Assembly (NCBI GenBank): GCA_032251145.1
Contig: JAVVER010000049.1
Location: 1-22,614 of the forward strand
Reading direction: 5' to 3'
From: BRH-c54 sp032251145
GTDB lineage: Bacteria > Bacteroidota > Bacteroidia > Flavobacteriales_E > Vicingaceae
DNA length: 22,614 bases
Shown one piece after another: positions 21,638 to 22,614 of the stretch; position 1 is the first letter of the stretch; each line of letters begins with the position of its first letter. The translations under genes were made by a program, and so were the position numbers. A model generated the notes under the pieces. The model searched no databases. It saw nothing but the letters and a program-made list of their open reading frames with translations, and was not told where the DNA came from.

Positions 21638-21662
21638 TTAGTTAAGATAACATGCATATTTT

Positions 21663-22058
21663 ATGTCAACAAAAAAAGAAATACTAACCCTTGATGAAAT
21701 TAAATTATTAGTCAATACTTTTTATGATAAAGTTCGTGAGGATGACTTACTAAAAAATATTTTTAATAATGTTATTCAAGATAAATGGCCTATACACTTA
21801 GAAAAAATGTATAGATTTTGGCAAACAGTACTTTTAGAGGAACATACTTATAGTGGCAGTCCGTTTGCACCACATGCTAATTTACCTGTTAATAAAACTC
21901 ATTTTAATAGATGGCTACTCTTATTTAATGCAACCATAGATGAATTATTTACTGGCGAAAAAGCAGATGAAGCCAAATGGAGAGCCAATAAAATGGCTGA
22001 AATATTTCAACTCAAAATTGATTTTTATAATAAAAACGCTGCAAAACCTTTAAACTAA
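21663..22058 (+). CDS. Group III truncated hemoglobin
   Basis: A 131-residue 2-on-2 globin of group III. The family pattern is evident: FYDKVREDDLLKNIF with the B10 Tyr (Y21), W-x-x-HLEKMYRFWQTVLL with a distal E7 His (H45), YSGSPFAPHANLP with the proximal F8 His (H71), and FNRWLLLFNATIDELF with the G8 Trp (W84). The assignments are by matching to the Campylobacter Ctb pattern from memory. Such proteins bind O2 and NO tightly, and roles in NO or O2 chemistry are proposed. It is cytosolic. The hemerythrin-like gene starts 3 bases after its stop, so they form an operon. Strong promoter upstream. Confidence 0.93.
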   Translation: MSTKKEILTLDEIKLLVNTFYDKVREDDLLKNIFNNVIQDKWPIHLEKMYRFWQTVLLEEHTYSGSPFAPHANLPVNKTHFNRWLLLFNATIDELFTGEKADEAKWRANKMAEIFQLKIDFYNKNAAKPLN

Positions 22059-22061
22059 TTT

Positions 22062-22523
22062 ATGGGGAAATTAAAACCTTTAAAAAGACACAAAAGTATA
22101 GTTCCGCTTAGTAAAGACCATCATCAAGCGTTATTGCTTTGTTGGAAAATTAGAACTGGCTTTAAGAAAAATATAGCCCCGCAACGCATAAAATCTTATA
22201 GCGATTGGTTTTGGGAAAACCATATTCAGCCCCATTTTGAAATTGAAGAAAATTATGTTTTTCCTGTATTAGGAAATGAACATGATTTAATAAAAAAAGC
22301 ACTTACTGAACACCTCAGCTTAAAAAAATTGTTTGAGGCTAAAACTAACATTAACAAAAACCTTAGTTTAATTGAAGAAGAACTTGAAAACCATGTACGT
22401 TTTGAAGAGCGAATTTTATTTGGAGAAATCCAAAAAATTGCTACAGATGAAGAATTAAAAAACATCGAAATTCATCACCAAGGTAACTTTTGTGATGATT
22501 GGGAAGACGAGTTTTGGAAATAA
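22062..22523 (+). CDS. Hemerythrin HHE-domain protein
   Basis: A 153-residue four-helix-bundle protein with the diiron ligand pattern: LSKDHHQALLL (His20/21), HFEIEENYVFP (His58, Glu62), LTEHLSLKKLF (His84), ENHVRFEERILF (His111, Glu115). This matches the HHE family that binds O2 or senses O2/NO/iron, or repairs iron-sulfur clusters (RIC/YtfE-like), although the Cys-rich N-terminal ScdA domain of RIC is absent. It is co-transcribed with the group III globin, 3 bases downstream of it. No membrane segment or signal peptide, so cytosolic. Exact role not assignable; O2/NO handling is the likely theme. Confidence 0.9.
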   Translation: MGKLKPLKRHKSIVPLSKDHHQALLLCWKIRTGFKKNIAPQRIKSYSDWFWENHIQPHFEIEENYVFPVLGNEHDLIKKALTEHLSLKKLFEAKTNINKNLSLIEEELENHVRFEERILFGEIQKIATDEELKNIEIHHQGNFCDDWEDEFWK

Positions 22524-22604
22524 TTTTTTGTTAATAAAAATCAACCCCACCACTTGTTAAAACACAAAAGTTTCTTATACTTTGTAAGCTAAAAAAAAGA
22601 AGAA

Positions 22605-22614
22605 ATGATGCACC
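22605..22614 (+). CDS. Possible start of a further gene (cut by window end)
   Basis: The window ends a few bases into a possible gene: AAGAAGAA followed by ATGATG at 22605-22610. A promoter-like ATACTTTG at about 22577-22584, one step off TAnnTTTG, lies upstream. Only three codons are visible. Confidence 0.3.

Noticed and set aside
21640..21655. Crp/FNR-type site (GTTA...TAAC) before the globin
   Set aside because: The half sites are short and poorly spaced, and the match could easily be chance.

Overview
This is a 22.6 kb, AT-rich (about one third G+C by eye) chromosomal segment from a member of the Bacteroidota, most likely Flavobacteriales or a nearby order. The evidence is a protein with a type IX secretion (T9SS) C-terminal sorting domain, several Bacteroidota-typical families (DUF2911, DUF1573, DUF2279, a DUF4249-like lipoprotein, PD40/OmpA proteins), and promoters with the Bacteroidota -7 box TAnnTTTG. 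No rRNA, tRNA, CRISPR array, phage or transposase gene was seen. Most genes are housekeeping or envelope genes.

Layout. 1-1896 (+): a small exported protein and a T9SS cargo adhesin. 1897-2280: a 384-base intergenic stretch made almost wholly of short repeats. 2281-2955 (-): trmD. 3073-7167 (+): bioB, then bioF, bioD and a HI0933-type flavoprotein packed head to tail. 7337-9882 (+): a DUF2911 exported protein, then DUF1573 lipoprotein, yajC and coaE, with intrinsic terminators after DUF2911 and after yajC. 9900-17041 (-): DUF2279, a PorE-like TPR/PD40/OmpA protein, a TonB C-terminal-domain protein, recG and an OmpA-like exported protein. 17323-19430 (+): a His-rich Spy/CpxP-like protein and a YbiT-type ABC-F ATPase. 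19526-20344 (-): panB. 20437-22523 (+): a DUF4249-like lipoprotein, then a two-gene operon of a group III truncated hemoglobin and a hemerythrin-like protein. A new gene may begin at the last bases.

Functional themes. There is a partial biotin pathway (bioB, bioF, bioD; no bioA seen) and two steps of coenzyme A synthesis (panB, coaE, about 10 kb apart). Envelope assembly is represented by the PorE-like protein, the OmpA-like and TonB-like proteins and YajC. The globin/hemerythrin pair suggests O2 or NO handling.

The most unusual material is between the genes. Several families of short repeats recur: a 7-bp tandem unit YTCYAAT (20 units in register beside trmD), a C-rich/G-rich hairpin, and a double hairpin (GCGATG... 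followed by GCTCCTTCGGAGC) whose first stem varies in a compensatory way among three copies. The YTCYAAT tracts and the double hairpins lie at the 3' ends of minus-strand genes, and the YTCYAAT tracts run up to or into three stop codons. Repeat insertions may also explain two disturbed gene starts: DUF2279 has a signal peptide but no standard start codon, and DUF1573 has a promoter and an apparent old start 111 bp upstream. A related heptad tract lies inside bioF.
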